This document shows, piece by piece, positions 26,215 through 40,009 of a DNA stretch of 64,000 nt. The position numbers were made by a program, and so were the translations under genes. The stretch's first letter is position 1. Each line of letters opens with the position of its first letter. The notes beneath the pieces were generated by a model that saw nothing but the letters and a program-made list of their open reading frames with translations, did no database searches and was not told the origin of the DNA. The DNA is from Puffinus mauretanicus (taxonomy: Eukaryota; Chordata; Aves; Procellariiformes; Procellariidae). The DNA lies in assembly GCA_023333565.1 (NCBI GenBank), contig JAJKFH010002736.1, positions 87,259 through 151,258 of the forward strand, given 5' to 3'.

Positions 26215-27858
26215 TTGCCACCGAGGATGAGGATAAGGCTGAGGTACTTAACGCCTTCTTTGTCTCAGTCTTTAATAGTCAGAGCAGTTATCATCAGGGT
26301 ACTCAGCCCCCTGAGCTGGAAGACAGGGACGGTGAGCAGGATAAACCCCCCCATAATCCAAGAGGAAGCAGTTAACGACCTGCTACACCACTTGGATGCT
26401 CACAAGTCTATGGGGCCGGATGGGATCCACCCGAGGGTACTGAGGGAGCTGGTGGAGGAGCTTGCCAAACCGCTCTCCATCATTTACCAGCAGTCCTGGT
26501 TAACTGGGGAGGTCCCGGATGACTGGAGGCTTGCCAATGTGATGCCCATCTACAAGAAGCGCCGGAAAGAGAATCCAGGGAACTACAGGCCGGTCAGCCT
26601 GACCTCGGTGCTAGGGAAGATTATGGAGCAGTTCGTTTTGAGGGTGATCACAAGCCATGTCCGGGACAACCAGGGGATCAGGCCCAGCCAGCACAGGTTC
26701 ATGGAAGGCAGGTTCTGCTTGATCAACCTGATCTTCTTCTATGACCAGGTGACCCGCCTAGTATATGAGGGAAAGGCTGTGGATTTGGTCTACCTGGACT
26801 TCAGTAAAGCCTTTGACACTGTCTCCCACAGCATTCTCCTAGAGAAGCTGGCGGCTCATGGCTTAGACAGGTACACTCTTTGCTGGGTTACAAACTGGCT
26901 GGATGGCTGAGCCCGGAGAGTTGTGGTGAACGGAGTTAAATCCAGTTGGCGGCCGGTCACGAACGGTGTTCCCCAGGGCTCAGTATTGGGGCTGGTCCTG
27001 TTCAATATCTTCATCAACGATCTGGATGAGGAGATCGAGTGTTCCCTCAGTAAGTTTGCAGACAACACCAAGTTGGGTAGGAGTGTTGATCTGCTGGAGG
27101 GTAGGCAGGCTCTGCAGAGGGACCTGGACAGGCTGGATCGATGGGCTGAGGCCAACTGTATGAGGTTCAACAAGGCCAAGTGCTGGGTCCTGCACTTGGG
27201 TCACAACACCCCCATGCAACCCGACAGGCTTGGGGAAGAGTGGCTGGAAAGGTGCCCAGAGGAAAAGGACCTGGGGGTGCTGGTTGACAGCCGGCTGAAC
27301 ATGAGCCGGCAGTGTGCCCAGGTGGCCAAGAAGGCCAACGGCATCCTGGCCTGTATCAGAAATAGTGTGGCCAGCAGGAGTAGGGAGGTGACCGTGCCCC
27401 TGTACTCGGCACTGGAGAGGCTGCACCTTGAATACTGTGTTCAGTTTTGGGCCCCTCACTACAAGAAAGACATTGAAGTGCTGGAGGGTGTCCAGAGGAG
27501 GGCAACAAAGCTGGTGAAGGGTATGGAGCACGAGTCTTATGAGGAGCGGCTGAGGGAACTGGGACTGTTTAGCCTGGACAAGAGGAGGCTGAGGGGAGAC
27601 CTCATCGCGCTCTACAACTACCTGAAAGGAGGTTGTAGCGAGGTGGGTGTTGGTCTCTTCTGCCAAGTAAGAAGCGATAGGATGAGAGGAAATGGCCTCA
27701 AGTTGCGCCAAGGAAGGTTTAGACTGGACATTAGGAAAAATTTCTTTACTGAAAGAGTGGTCAGGCCTTGGAACAGGCTGCCCAGGGAAGTGGTTGGGTC
27801 ACCATCCCTGGAAGTATTTAAAAGATGTGTAGATGAGGCGCTTAGGGACATGGTTTAG
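26215..27858 (+). pseudogene. CR1 ORF2 reverse transcriptase and C-terminal domain, inactivated
   Basis: One reading frame spans the region with a single internal TGA at 26908-26910. The N-terminal part carries the LINE RT fingers motifs: PDGIHPRVLREL, GNYRPVSLTSVLGK and YLDFSKAFDTVSH (motif A, with the catalytic Asp). After the stop come GVPQGSVLG (motif B) and motif C as FADN at about 27055-27066, where an active RT has two aspartates. The C-terminal part has [17 protein letters not shown]…RRATKLVKG and the [22 protein letters not shown] block characteristic of CR1. The first ~40 codons of this frame (before the C7 run at 26346-26352) are out of frame relative to CR1. The protein would normally copy CR1 RNA at nicked chromosomal DNA; this copy cannot. 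Confidence 0.93.
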
Positions 27859-27941
27859 TGGGCATGGTAGTGTTGAGTTGACGGTTGAACTCGATGATCT
27901 TAGAGGTCTTTTCCAACCTTAATGATTCTATGATTCTATGA

Positions 27942-30900
27942 CTCAATTTCTCTGAGTATTACAGAATTTTTTTGCTAAACCTAGCCCCTCATTGTGGGAT
28001 CCTTAATACATTTAACGTCTGCTAGAATGAAGAACATACTCTGTCTTTCTCTCTGTGTTATTTCATGGTATTGTATGTGATAATATATCTAAGATAAGAT
28101 GGCATTATGACAGAATATGAAACAGAAAAGCCAGATTTCAAGTTGATAGTTTTGGTTTAGATAAATGTGAGTAAAACAGAAATGGAGAAGGGGGAAAACA
28201 CTTAATTTGAATTCAGAGGTACTGAGCAGTTCAAACAGCTAATAAAAGGAATTGGAAAGAAATACAATTTGCAGCAATTTTGAAGAAGAAGGGAAAAAAA
28301 ACCACGATTACAAATAGTTCTGGGTTTATGTCTAGCCAAGCAAGTAGGAAGGCAGAGGCAGATAATAATGTGATTACTTTGGTAATGATATGCATTAGAT
28401 ACATTATGGGAAACAATAATACTCCCTACTGAATGCAGTCAATCCAGTTATTGATTTTTCTTAATGGTAAAAGCGCTGCTTCAAAACCAGAAAGAGATAT
28501 CCTTTATTTATTCTCCCTCCCTCATGACCCCCATCTCCACAGTTCCCTTGATGCAGAGCAGTAGACAGAGATAATGGAGTAATGTATATCTAATCTGACA
28601 CCTACCGGGCCAAGCTAATGTTTCAGATAAAAGTTGCCTGGATCACTGCTGCTATTGAAAACAAAATGTACGAATAACAAAATAAAAAAATCAAACTTAA
28701 TTTTTGCTTGAAATATTGGCTGATTTTATTTTGTTTCATTTATCTCCTTTCACTCCAGTTTTTAAGTATCATCTATAAGTGTATACTTCTTGGAATAAGT
28801 TCATCTGACTGCAAAGCTAGCTAAACCTCTCTGATGGGCTGCTCCAAAGTCCTTGCACACTATTTGCACTCCTTCAACTGATATTTAATATGGCTAGATT
28901 TTTAACAAGCTTGCAAAATACGGATTCACCAAAGCTTCATCTTCTATGTTGCAGTACCCTGTTTTCAGCAATGAGAAAGATGTCTGACATGCAGAAACAA
29001 ATCAAGCTCTACAGCAAACTAAAGTTGTAGTCTTGACTCTTTTTTTCCTATGACAAAAATAAAACCCCTGAATAGGTAAAGAAAAAGAATAGGATTAAGT
29101 CAAAAGTCACTTGTATGATTAATCTGATACATCAGTAAAATCAAAGTATTTGTACCAACCATTTTTATTATGGCTGATTTTCATCCCTACTCAGTTTAAG
29201 TTTCATTTTCTGAGTGCAAAGAGAACAAAAGAGCTCTATATCACTCTGTTATACCTTGAGAAGATTAATTTAAACCTTTCACAAATGTCTGGAAATGTCC
29301 AAGATGACAAAGCTCTGATCAACTAGAGAGAATAGGCTAGCCATTCGGTAGCTTCTACTATCACCAGTACAGATACCTTTATGATAGGTGCATAACTGAT
29401 GTATTTTCACATAAAGCAATAAAACAGATAAATACAAATAAAAATTAAACTGAATAAATATCAAGTCTTAGTGTAATGTTACTATTCATGAATAGCCAAA
29501 CATATTTTTTGACAAAAATACGTAGCTTGGTATGCAAAATAATAGATCTGGGACAGAAAGAATTATTATTTCTGGATCAAAAATTATAATTATATTCAGC
29601 ATAATCTATTTAAAAGATCTAGTTTTGATACTAGCCTCTCAAGAACTGAGAACAAATAACTAAACAAAGAAATCTGTTCAGAATTAATATATACAGCATA
29701 TGATTCCTGGGTTCCAATCTTATTATGTAAATGTAGGCATCTATATTCATATTTAGAAACATAATTTCTCACAAATACTGGGTCTTCACAGTTTCTTTTG
29801 ACTTGTGTTGAAAATTTGCCACTGAAATGCCTTCTTATGGTGCTAGGAGCCTAAGCAGGCAGCCAAATTTTACTGTTACTACTTGGGTCTTTTGAATGTA
29901 CTCTTAAAATTTTCTTTTTGTGAATTCCTATCTCAAAGGTATGGCAATGATTTTATAAATCATTCACACTGTTCTTAAATCAAATAAGGAATCTCCTCCA
30001 GACTACACAGCTGAGCCAAAATGTGGGACCTTGAAAAGAACCTCAAGGAACCGCCATCATATGAAATCACACCAGCCCTATGCATGATCTGCTCCTCTTG
30101 TGCTTCTGAGGACTGCTGTGGCTCTCACTACAAAGAGAAAGGTGAGTGCATGCGGAAGCAGCAGAAAACACGGAGATGCCAATCCAGCTGTCTGAGTTGG
30201 TGAATAGGGTTATGTAAATGAGAACAGCAATAGGAGCTGCCCTTGAAATGGAGAAAAAAACATTCAGCTGGAAGGACTGTCAGAACCAGTCAAAGTGATG
30301 ACTGCAAGTGGAGAAGGAAAGTTCTAGCAATGCAGAAAACAGGGAGAAAGAAAAAAAGGTTGAAAACCTGAATACCAATTGAAGAGGTGAAGAGTGAAAA
30401 GAGAAGCAGAAGCAGAAGAGAAACAAGAGGGAAGAGAAAGGATGACCAAATACAAAAAGATAAACAAAAACTGGCCACAGAAATTCGGTCATGTGGACTG
30501 CAGTTAAAAGCAGTTGTAGTTTTGTAGTGGGAAAAAAACCCACCAGTAGAATGGCAGGGAAGGTGGTCATTAAACATTATATTTTACCTGTTTTCCCCTA
30601 GGACTGTAGCTCATACCCTCATTTTAAAAATATTATAGTTATCAGCCTGCAGCTGAAATAGATTTAATATTCAGAATTTATGCTGCTTCTGTGACAAAAA
30701 TGAGGCACTGTGGGAATGTGGAGATCTCTCCTTTCAGTAGATTTTAACTCCTAGAATTTTTAGACTGATTTAGGAAACTAGATTATTTTAAAAGTGTAAT
30801 TTATGTCTCCTCCAACACTTACTTACAGGAGAGGTATGCAACAAAACCAAACCAAAACAAAATCCCACTACCAAACAAGAGCAAAAAGGACTTGATTTGA

Positions 30901-33900
30901 TCTCCAGCATTTCAGGTCGGTAAGCCAGCCAGTCTCTCAGCTTTAGCCATTGAAGAAGTCATAGAGGAAGGAAATCAGTGTTTCACTAAGGCCAACAAGA
31001 TGCTTTCCTTCTTCTGTCTCCATCCTGAAATCAATGGAAAAACTGGTATAGATTTCAGGCCTTTTCAAATATGTCCATCATTCACTTATACATCGACTTC
31101 AACCACTAAGTTTGGCATTTAACACCTTGGCAAATCAGCTCCAGTGTACTGCTGTAAAATCTGAAGAATTAAATGCTTTGACTTGAAAATATTTGAGGTG
31201 GGAGTTGAGTCTTCTCTTTTCCTGATCACTAGTTCTGATCAAATTTCTCCGATGCTAAGTCAGTAACAAGAATCAAGTGAGCTAAGTACTGATACTTGTA
31301 CGCTTCAGCTGAATAGCAACTCATTCCCTGCTTATTCTTAATATGTAACATGGACACATTAAGAGGAATAATATTTTTTAGAATCTGGTTTATAACTGCC
31401 AGAATCAATTTAGGTCACTCCTTGGATAGGCACACATTCTAAAATAAACCTAATTTTGTGTGTTCTTGTACAATTGTTGAATAAAGAAAACTAGAAAGCT
31501 TTTCATATCACAGGCTGTAGTTTCACCAGCATGCATCCAACTATTGTTTTACATGTTCCTGCAGTATGACTCACACTTTTTTCCTGAATAATTAATGATT
31601 AAGAATATATTATTGAACACATAAGGAAATCTTTCTCTCCCTTATAATCTAATCCATTTTCACTGTCATTAAAATGAAAAGATAGGGCATCTCTTTTTGC
31701 AATATGATAATTTTGCTGGGGAACAACAGGAAAATATTGCAGGAGAAAAAAAAAGAAAAACATTTAACAATATTTTTTTTTATGTTCCACCTACAAATTT
31801 AAATATTTCTGAGAGGTTAAGCTATCAAAACAAGGAAACATAAAGGAAGAAAGAAAGTGTTAGCTTTTAAGGATTAATTTGGGGGAGTGATAAGGAGACC
31901 GACAATTAAACCATTATTTAAGAATGGAGAGATTTTCTTGCATCTTCAATATTGAAAGGAAGATTATTTAAAGGTACCATATTAGGTCCTCTTTTTCATT
32001 CATCTTTATTTAGAACCTTCCCAGCCTTAAAATGTACCTAGTTAGTTCTCCAGTTTAGACAGAGATCATTCTTCAAAGATTAAATGTTGTCTTTATCCAG
32101 CAGTTGCACTTCCCATATCCCCAGCCAAATATTAATAGAGAGCTTTAGCAAAAATTGTTTGTCTTAATTTTGAATAGAATACTACAGGGACATTTTCATC
32201 ATTTTCACATTTTCCATGTCTGGAAATACCCAGAAATCTTTGATTCTGCATTTTCTTCCATCCACTTTAGGTGAACTTTAGGTGTTCAAACCAGAGCTGA
32301 TACTTATATTTTGAAATGTGCACTGGAAATGCAGGTGTTGATGTTTGTTGTCCTGCAAAAGCACATTTGTTGAATGAAAGAAAATCTTTAGATGGATTTT
32401 GAAATTTCTTTATGCATTCATTATAAGCTATAAGAATGTGATTGCCCCCCCCACTTCCTTAAAATGATGTTGTGGCAATCTTAAGTTAATCACCTTCAAC
32501 AGGCAATGCAACTATATAGAATAAATAGATTCCATATGATTAGAAAGCAAGCAAAAATATAAAAACATTAAGCATTCATACACATAGGCTTCATTCATAT
32601 ATGAATTCATATATATGAATTCATATTCATATATAAACATTGACAAAAACAATGAAAACACATAAAGTTAGATATCCTTAAATATAGGGAAATATTATAG
32701 GTTATAACTGGGATTCCCAGCTTAACATGTTTTTTAAAATATTCAGCTTTGATTAGAGAAAACTAAACTAAATCCACCTTTCTTTTTTTTTAATACAAGT
32801 GTGATTTTGTCAGGATATAACTTTTCTGCAAAAAAGATGCAAATCAAATGAGGTAGAAAGATGAAAAATCTAGGCATCCACAACAATAATAAAGCCATCA
32901 CCCTCATACTTATGATTCCTATAAAAGTGAAGTCTTCTAAATTAACTTAGTTACATATGCCATATTTATTTTGTTAAGTAATGATGTCTTGACAAAGGCA
33001 AAAAATGTGGGAAAAAAATGTTTATGTATTTGTGGCTGCTGCTATACATAAATAAAAATATGATGAGTTAGAGTTAAAATATCAGCATTTTCTTGCATTT
33101 TGCTAGTCTTTTCTTTTTTTTATTTTAACATCACGTTACTTAAAAGAGAAGCAGTCTTAATATGGAAAATACAAATTTTAGTATCTTTCATAGCACTTTT
33201 CTTTCTTGCTACCGTTTTATATATTATTATTATACTGTCAGACGTATTTGCCCTTGCAGAGTGCTTTGCATTTGCAGCAACTCTGCAAGCTTGTATTGTG
33301 GCACTGTTTATATAAGGAGAAATATAAAATGAATATTATTATTTCCACAAGAGAAAAATAACCAGCTTTGTTAGTGTCCTGCCTCCACTGCATGAAACCT
33401 TCTACTGCTGGTAAAAACTAAAACCCTTTGTCATCTTCACATTTTTTGGCTTTGGATATTTTGGCTGATGGTGCTGGAATCCTCCTCCCGCTGCAGGATA
33501 ACCAGCTTAGGGAAAAGAAAAGTTAAATTTAGCTAAAGAGGTTGGTATTTCAGCTTCCTCCTGAACCTCCATGTGGAAACTGAGGGATGATTTAACATCC
33601 ACTCTGACAGCAACTGTTGTCTTGTCTGGTCACGTACATCTTTTTAGTGTGGTTGTAAAACCCTACCAAGATGAGCTTACAGTATTTCAGAGGACATCTA
33701 GCACTCATTTTTCACGTGAAGTATGCCAGTGAGTGGAGAAACAGAGGGGGAGGAGGAACCAGCCCCAGCACGGGATGCAGAAACACTCTCTGCGGTCAAC
33801 CAGTCCCTGCCATTGAGAAGCGGAGCTGAAGCGCATTCTTGTATCTCAGGGAAACAGTTCCCTCTTCTTCTCCTTGTGCTGTGAATTAGGGAGACCAGCT

Positions 33901-36413
33901 TTCATCTCCAAAGACACTTTTCAAATGACACGCAGAGGCCTGCTGTGCATTTGCAGCCTAGTGCAGCACCATGCAGTGGCAGGAACCAAGTGCTGCAGTC
34001 TAATGAAACGCTTTAAAATCTATTTCACGGGAAAAACCTTTGCTTGGCAAAGAAAACAGCAAATATGAGTACATCTGAGAATCCAAAAGCTGAATTATTT
34101 TAGTAATACAAAATACACAGTTTCCTATTTGATAAAAATAGCATTTTATTTGTGATTTCAGTAGTGAAAATTGGGTGTGGGAATATGCTCTAAAAATGCT
34201 GAAAATAAAATGTTAAATGTTTTCAGGGGAATCTATTCAGCTCTATGTGAAGGCCTATGTATATGCGAGATATGTTTTAATTAAATTTTGGGGGATAGAA
34301 GCTCATTAATTTCGTAATTCTATGACCCTTCACATAAAAGATCTATACTAGGGTTGTTGTTACTATAGTAAAAATAATAGTTTAAAATAGAAAAAGAAGG
34401 CATTTAAAAATTGCATCTGCAGCACTAAGAAAGAGGATAAAATGAAATGTTATGTATTTTCCTCTTATTGGTAATCAACAGAGTTTAATAAAGGGAAAAT
34501 TGTGTCCAAGTGAAATAACAGCTGGTTTATTATGGCTGTTATCAAGATCCTACACAACTGCCTGAAAATTTTCACACATATCCTACATTTTGTCTGATTC
34601 ATTGAAGCAGATCTTGAGAGACGTTCATTGAATAAATCTTAGAGAGGACTTCAGATCTGGCAATGAAATATGTTTCTCATTCTCCTCTGTGCATATATGT
34701 GTGTGTGCATAACCTGCAAAACCCTGAAACACTCGTTTTGCATTCTGCACATCAGTCCAATGCCAAAAAGAGCTAACATGCAGAAATAGCACTGTGCCCC
34801 TGGAAAATACCTTTAAAAATTTGCACACGTATCCACCAAGACATATTATAAGGAAGAATCAGTGAAATGCTAATGGAAAAAGAGATCATTTCCCCATTAG
34901 AAGGCAAGGTAAGCTTTAAATGGAACCAAATTATGTCTGCAGGGTAAGGACAGATCTGCTGGCAGCACTTAAGTAAATTTGATTGAAAGCAGCTAATAAT
35001 TCCCAAGTGTAGAGATATTAGACTGCTTGTACTGACAGAAATTATATTCCACTTTGATGATCTAATTCTTGAAATGTATAGCAGAAATGCAGAACAAACA
35101 CAAAGGGCAGAAGCCAACTCCAGGCAGGCACTCAGCTGACAAGTCACTGTCTTCCAATCATTTTTAGCACATTCCCTACATTTCAAAAGGCCAAAAAATG
35201 CATGCAATTCTGAAAACTTCTGTACACTACAAATCTGAATTTGAGTTGAATACATGCACCATAGCTAGTGTAAATGAATGTTCTGTATGCTTTAAAGCAC
35301 AAAACCAGCATGACATGCAATTTGAGTCATCCATTGATATTCAAAGAGCTATAATGAGCAGGATCTGTTACTGTGGTTTCTGCTCCTCTTCACTGGATTT
35401 ATTCTGCTCCTGCTTTGTGACTCTAAGCAATGATCCCTAAAAACTTTCATGATCAGCTAAATGAGCTTACACATTGGTCTTCAGCATGAATAAAGAAAAG
35501 AGACATCACAGAGGACTACCTCTGTGTGTATCCCATACTCCTTAAAAAAGTATCATGCTTTCAGGAAATTTCACAGTAAATCATGATCATAGTGATGTTC
35601 TGGAGATGGCCTTTGCACTGTCAGCATATTTAGGCCATTGCAAAATAATGGTTAATTCTATTGATGGATGTTGTACAGCCACCATTAGCATCAGCAAGTT
35701 ATGGGCCATGGAAACATTTCTCAGCTACTCTAGCAGGATTTCCACTTAGGGCTTTGGGTGGGCTAATAAAATAAGATAAAGAATACTTGTTCAAAACAAA
35801 ATATAAAAATTTACAATGTTAAATGACTTACGGTAATAATTTATTAATGAAAGGCATCCTCATGTGGCAGTAGCAGCTGTTGACTGAAAGATACTGTCTG
35901 TACCAATACTCCTGTCAGCTGTACTTGTTCCACAAAAGCCAGTTGGACTAATATTGAGGTCAGATTTGAATCTTTTCTGGAAAAAAAAAAGACCTTTGTG
36001 ACTTTAACTTTTAAGGAGTTTTTTTAGTTTGTATTTTCACAACTAGAAATTCAAAATCAGTCACGCCTCTTTTTGTATTGCTTTGGCATATCTATCTACA
36101 CCATCAATTAAACCACCTACAAAAGTGTGCATTATGAAAGGGATATTTCCAAAGTTGATTTACAAATTTGGAAAATTTTGTTATCCTCAATTTCAATAAA
36201 GGGAAACAGGCATGTTGACTTGTTCAAAATCATCCAGAAAGCAAGTCAAGCACACCAAGAACAGAACCCACTTCAATGCTCTCCTGAAACTCAAGCCACT
36301 AATACAGTCATTAGTTTATCACAAAAACTTCAGTCTTTGTTCCACTTCATCCTAAGTCTTTGTTCCACTTTACTTCTAAGTCTTTTTTATAACATCAGTA
36401 TCTACTAATACTT
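27942..36413. other. Unique AT-rich noncoding DNA
   Basis: No transposon or gene is recognised. A small exon-like ORF lies at 30002-30141, purine-rich DNA at about 30240-30450 and an AT-rich palindromic stretch at about 32591-32635. A 64-codon frame at 33874 and a 160-codon minus-strand frame at 34773-35255 resemble nothing known. Confidence 0.55.
32591..32635. repeat. Palindromic AT-rich repeat
   Basis: Alternating CATATATGAATTCATATA-type units form overlapping palindromes centred on GAATTC. Confidence 0.75.
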
Positions 36414-36520
36414 TCACAGAATCATAGAATCATAGAATTGTTTGGATTGGAAGGGACCCTTAAAGGTCATCTACTCCAACCACCCCTGCAATGAGCACAA
36501 ATATCTTCAACAAGATCACT
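36414..36520 (-). mobile_element. CR1 3'-end fragment, inverted
   Basis: TCACAGAATCATAGAATCATAGAATTG, then TTGGAAGGGACCCTTAAAGGTCAT and CCAACCACCCCTGCAATGAGCA, is the reverse complement of the conserved CR1 3' untranslated end. It is a 5'-truncated copy of roughly 110 bp, modestly diverged from the usual avian sequence. No coding part is present. Confidence 0.93.
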
Positions 36521-38379
36521 TTACCACAATGCTCTTGCCATGTCTCCAAAAGACACATATTTGTGAAACAACTGTTTTCATTTGTCTGATCTCTTAAATA
36601 CCTTCTATCATTGACTTTTCTGTATTTAAGTGTTTGGCTTGATAATTAAGATACCTAAATAAATACTCAAACTAAGGACTGCACATTATGTCTAGAACAT
36701 TGCAAACATGGTACCTCTATGTAAGAAAACAGAAAAAAAAAAAAAAAGAACCAAGACAAATCTTCTAATCTGATCTTAATGTTATAAAAAAGGCTAGGTC
36801 AAATTTTGGAAGAATGGGAGATGATTCAGATGGAACTGGGGGAAATATTTTAAACAGTTTACCAGAGTAAGTAGGTGAGTATTTTTCTTAATAACCTTCT
36901 AGAAAAGGAAAACAGAGTGGCTCTTATCTGGCTGGACTTTTTTATACTCTGTCTCATAAAAACAGTTGCTTTTGTTGGTACAAGAACAGACAGTAGCAAA
37001 AGAAAATGATTAAATGAAACACAGCAACGGCTTGTACTGTAAATGGATCAGCTGGGCTTGAGCCAAGTCATTAGTAAAGTTCTTTAGTGGTTCACTGTGG
37101 GAGTAATCTTATTTTCATTAATAATAATTTCATTAATGATTTTTGCACAAAATGTAGGGCCACACAAAGCTAAATTGCAAATCTGGGAGGCACTGTAAAT
37201 ATAGGGAAGGATCAGGGTGCAGTAAGGAAAGAAAGGCAGTCTGGAGAACTGGAGATACAGAAACAAGCTGAAACGCAGAGACTTGGGATGGATACAAAGG
37301 TTTATTTTCTTTCTTTCTTTCTGACTGGGGGGGAATAAGCAGGGGACTGGGTGCTCATGACTTGAAAGTGACCCTAGAAATGAAAGAAAATGTTGTTTTC
37401 ATCAGACACAGGCTGAATGTGTTCTGCTAGTGAAGAACAGCTACAAATAAGCAAATTCATTTCTGTATTGTATCAGTTATCTTCAGGAAGGTTTAAGGAG
37501 GAGTTAGTTCCACTGGACAAAACGTAAGTTAAACTTCTTTTTGGCTACCCATCTCCAAAAAACAGAGAAACGCAGAGTAGAAAGGCAACCAGGAGAGACA
37601 CCTGTCAGGAAAAGGGCATTAAAGAATGTCGTTCATTGAGCCTAGAAATATCAAAGAAGAGAACGGATAACTGATGAACACCTGAAGTGGAGAGCAACAG
37701 AATACACTGAACAACAGTGCTGGTTTACTTACAAATATAAACAGAACGGTTATGATAAACAAGACACAGAATTAAAAAACTTTCTTTCTTTCAGGTATTA
37801 TAAGGCTCTGCAAAATCTGTCCCAGCATGTGACTGTTTTTGAGGAGAGGGTGTGAAGCTGTACAGGAGAAGCAACAATGGGAAGGGGGAAAAACTTTAAC
37901 AGTGTACAAAAAGAGGTCATACAACAACAGTGCAGGGTTCAACTTGCTGTTCCAAAGTCTTTCCTATTCCTTCTTTTCCCCTTTTATCAGTTCCTAAGTA
38001 GCCCTCACAACTTGTCTGTGACATAGGTACTTAGTTTTCTTCCTGTTCAGCTGACACAGAAATATAAGCAGATAAGTTTGCATTACTCTTCACTGAAATA
38101 TTCTATTATGCTCTTTACTAAAGAGGTACGGTTTCACCTTGTATCAAAATATAATCGCTGGAGCCTGCAACAAATATACGTGTCACTTACTCATGTGATT
38201 TGACTTTTGCAGACAGAGTATAAAATGGAGAGGAAGGAAAAGAAAATCAAGCAATAGCTTGATATGTTCATCATTCATCAGCTAATTTGTACATATAAAA
38301 AAGTCTAATGCAATTAGACTTGCATCCAGCTTGTCTTTGGCTTGTAAGAAATAAAACAAATCCTGACTAAAAGCTCATT

Positions 38380-38422
38380 AAAAAAAAAAAAGAAAGAAAG
38401 AAAGAAAAGAAAAAAAGAAAAG
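38380..38422. repeat. A-rich (GAAA)n tract
   Basis: Poly(A) followed by GAAA repeats. It could be a degraded retroposon tail or a simple repeat; no adjacent element is recognised. Confidence 0.8.
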
Positions 38423-39979
38423 CTTCAGTTCCTTTCATTGACTGGTAAAATTGTCAAAAAAATTCTTAGGTAAAAAGGTATAAATGTTATATTTTTTTGT
38501 AGATACATGAATATTTAAGGCATAGGGTTGGAATTTCACATCTCTGAGTTTCTGTATCACCACCTTCCTTTTGCCCACTGGATGATGCTAAATGGGTTAC
38601 TTGGTGCATTGTTCCCATCAGTATGCTTTAGGCATAATGCACATAACTCTGGAAATGCTGGGTGGTGCTGCCAAAGTTAACCTGACTACTCATCTTCACA
38701 CAAACTTAGGGAAATGGAAAAGTATTTACAGATCCATGACATTCTGAATACACCCAAATATTAAAAAAATAAGAGATTGACTTAAAAATCTTAAATTGAA
38801 ATTCAAGTTGTTATTTTGGTTTTATATGTCCAGTGCTGTTTGAGCCCTTCTAGGTGCAGATGGGTTGTATTTGCACATTTGTCTTTGTAGGAGTAAATGA
38901 ACAAATAAAGATCCCTATATATGGACGTAAACTCCAGAAGTAGAATTCTAAGAATAAAACCTAATTTTGCATACAATCGTTTTCTGCAAATTTGTCAACT
39001 CTAGATAAACACCTTCCAGCAAGAAATTGCATTGGAACGAGATCAAAATATCTAAAAAAATTTTAGTGATGATGTCTGATTGTCACTAACTTTTTTAAAG
39101 TCAAAATGGTAAGAGCTCTTAAATTAAGCAAAAGAATGAATGAAAACAGTAGTCAGGGTCAGAACATAAATGGTTGGTCACCTTTTAGAAACCTTCAGAA
39201 TTGCTCGATTTGACACTTGAGGATTTTCTCATGACTGTCTTTTGTGATCAATGTTATCCTTGGAGCTACTAAAAGTGTGTTGTCTTTCCAACAGCTGTTT
39301 CTTTGATCTGTTCCTGAACTCAGTGGAGCTGCCTTGACTCCCTCATTGAGAAGAGTAACAGTTTGGAGTCTCTGGTCTGGTCTCCTATCAATGTTTTGAG
39401 GATTAACATGCATCACTGCGATTGGCACTACATGTGCTACCTGTGTAAGTCCATGTGTCAGTGGGAAGAGACCCCACAGCATCAGGCTGTTGAGTAGATA
39501 AGAGGATTGTAGCTAAATAGTTCCTAATTTGTGTGAGTGATGTTCTTCTTTTTGTAATTTTATTTTTTCTTGGCCTGGGCTGACCACTGAAAGCAAGAAC
39601 AGAATATTTTGACAGACACAGAGCCTGATCTATACGTCTCTGACAGTTTTCTACAGTTTTCTAAAGATGAACAGGAAATGCTGTTTATTCCATCAGGAAA
39701 CATCATGCTTTCTGTCTGCATGATCTGGTTAGCTGGTGGGGTTTTTCAGTTTACATTAGAGAGACCTTGCAGACCCTACATTTGAATTTTCAAACAAAAA
39801 ATTCTAAATGGTGGTTGCATAAATCTTAACCATTAATATTAACATTAATAAATGTAAAAAAGTGCTCATGCCCATAACACACACCGTGTGGAACTACACA
39901 GACCACTCCCTCCCTGACCAGCAGCGGATTTGGCCCTTTTTTTGCAAGGCAGTCTATTAAAACAAAACAGAACCTTTAC

Positions 39980-40009
39980 TATATATACACACACACATAT
40001 ATATATATT
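39980..40009. repeat. (AT)n(AC)n(AT)n microsatellite
   Basis: Consecutive AT, AC and AT dinucleotide runs. Confidence 0.85.

Larger units (their letters stand above)
25021..27941 (+). mobile_element. CR1 LINE, 5'-truncated, split by an ERV insertion (copy 1)
   Basis: This is a plus-strand CR1 non-LTR retrotransposon. The left part (25021-25176) encodes the linker region between endonuclease and RT, with an [11 protein letters not shown] motif. The right part (26174-27941) encodes RT and the C-terminal domain and ends in the avian CR1 3' end with ATTCTATG repeats (about 27922-27941). The two halves join without loss at the AAGAAG target duplication of the inserted ERV. CR1 elements move by target-primed reverse transcription and are commonly 5'-truncated, as here. 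The copy is dead: a frame change lies near the C7 run at 26346-26352, an in-frame TGA at 26908-26910, and RT motif C reads FADN. Confidence 0.95.

Noticed and set aside
26980..27711. 243-codon minus-strand frame
   Set aside because: It is antisense to the CR1 RT region; the sense strand has all CR1 motifs. The same frame occurs antisense to the second CR1 (49318-50049) for the same reason.
34773..35255. 160-codon minus-strand frame
   Set aside because: No recognisable domain, AT-rich composition like its surroundings, overlapping short frames on the other strand; length is within chance for 64 kb.
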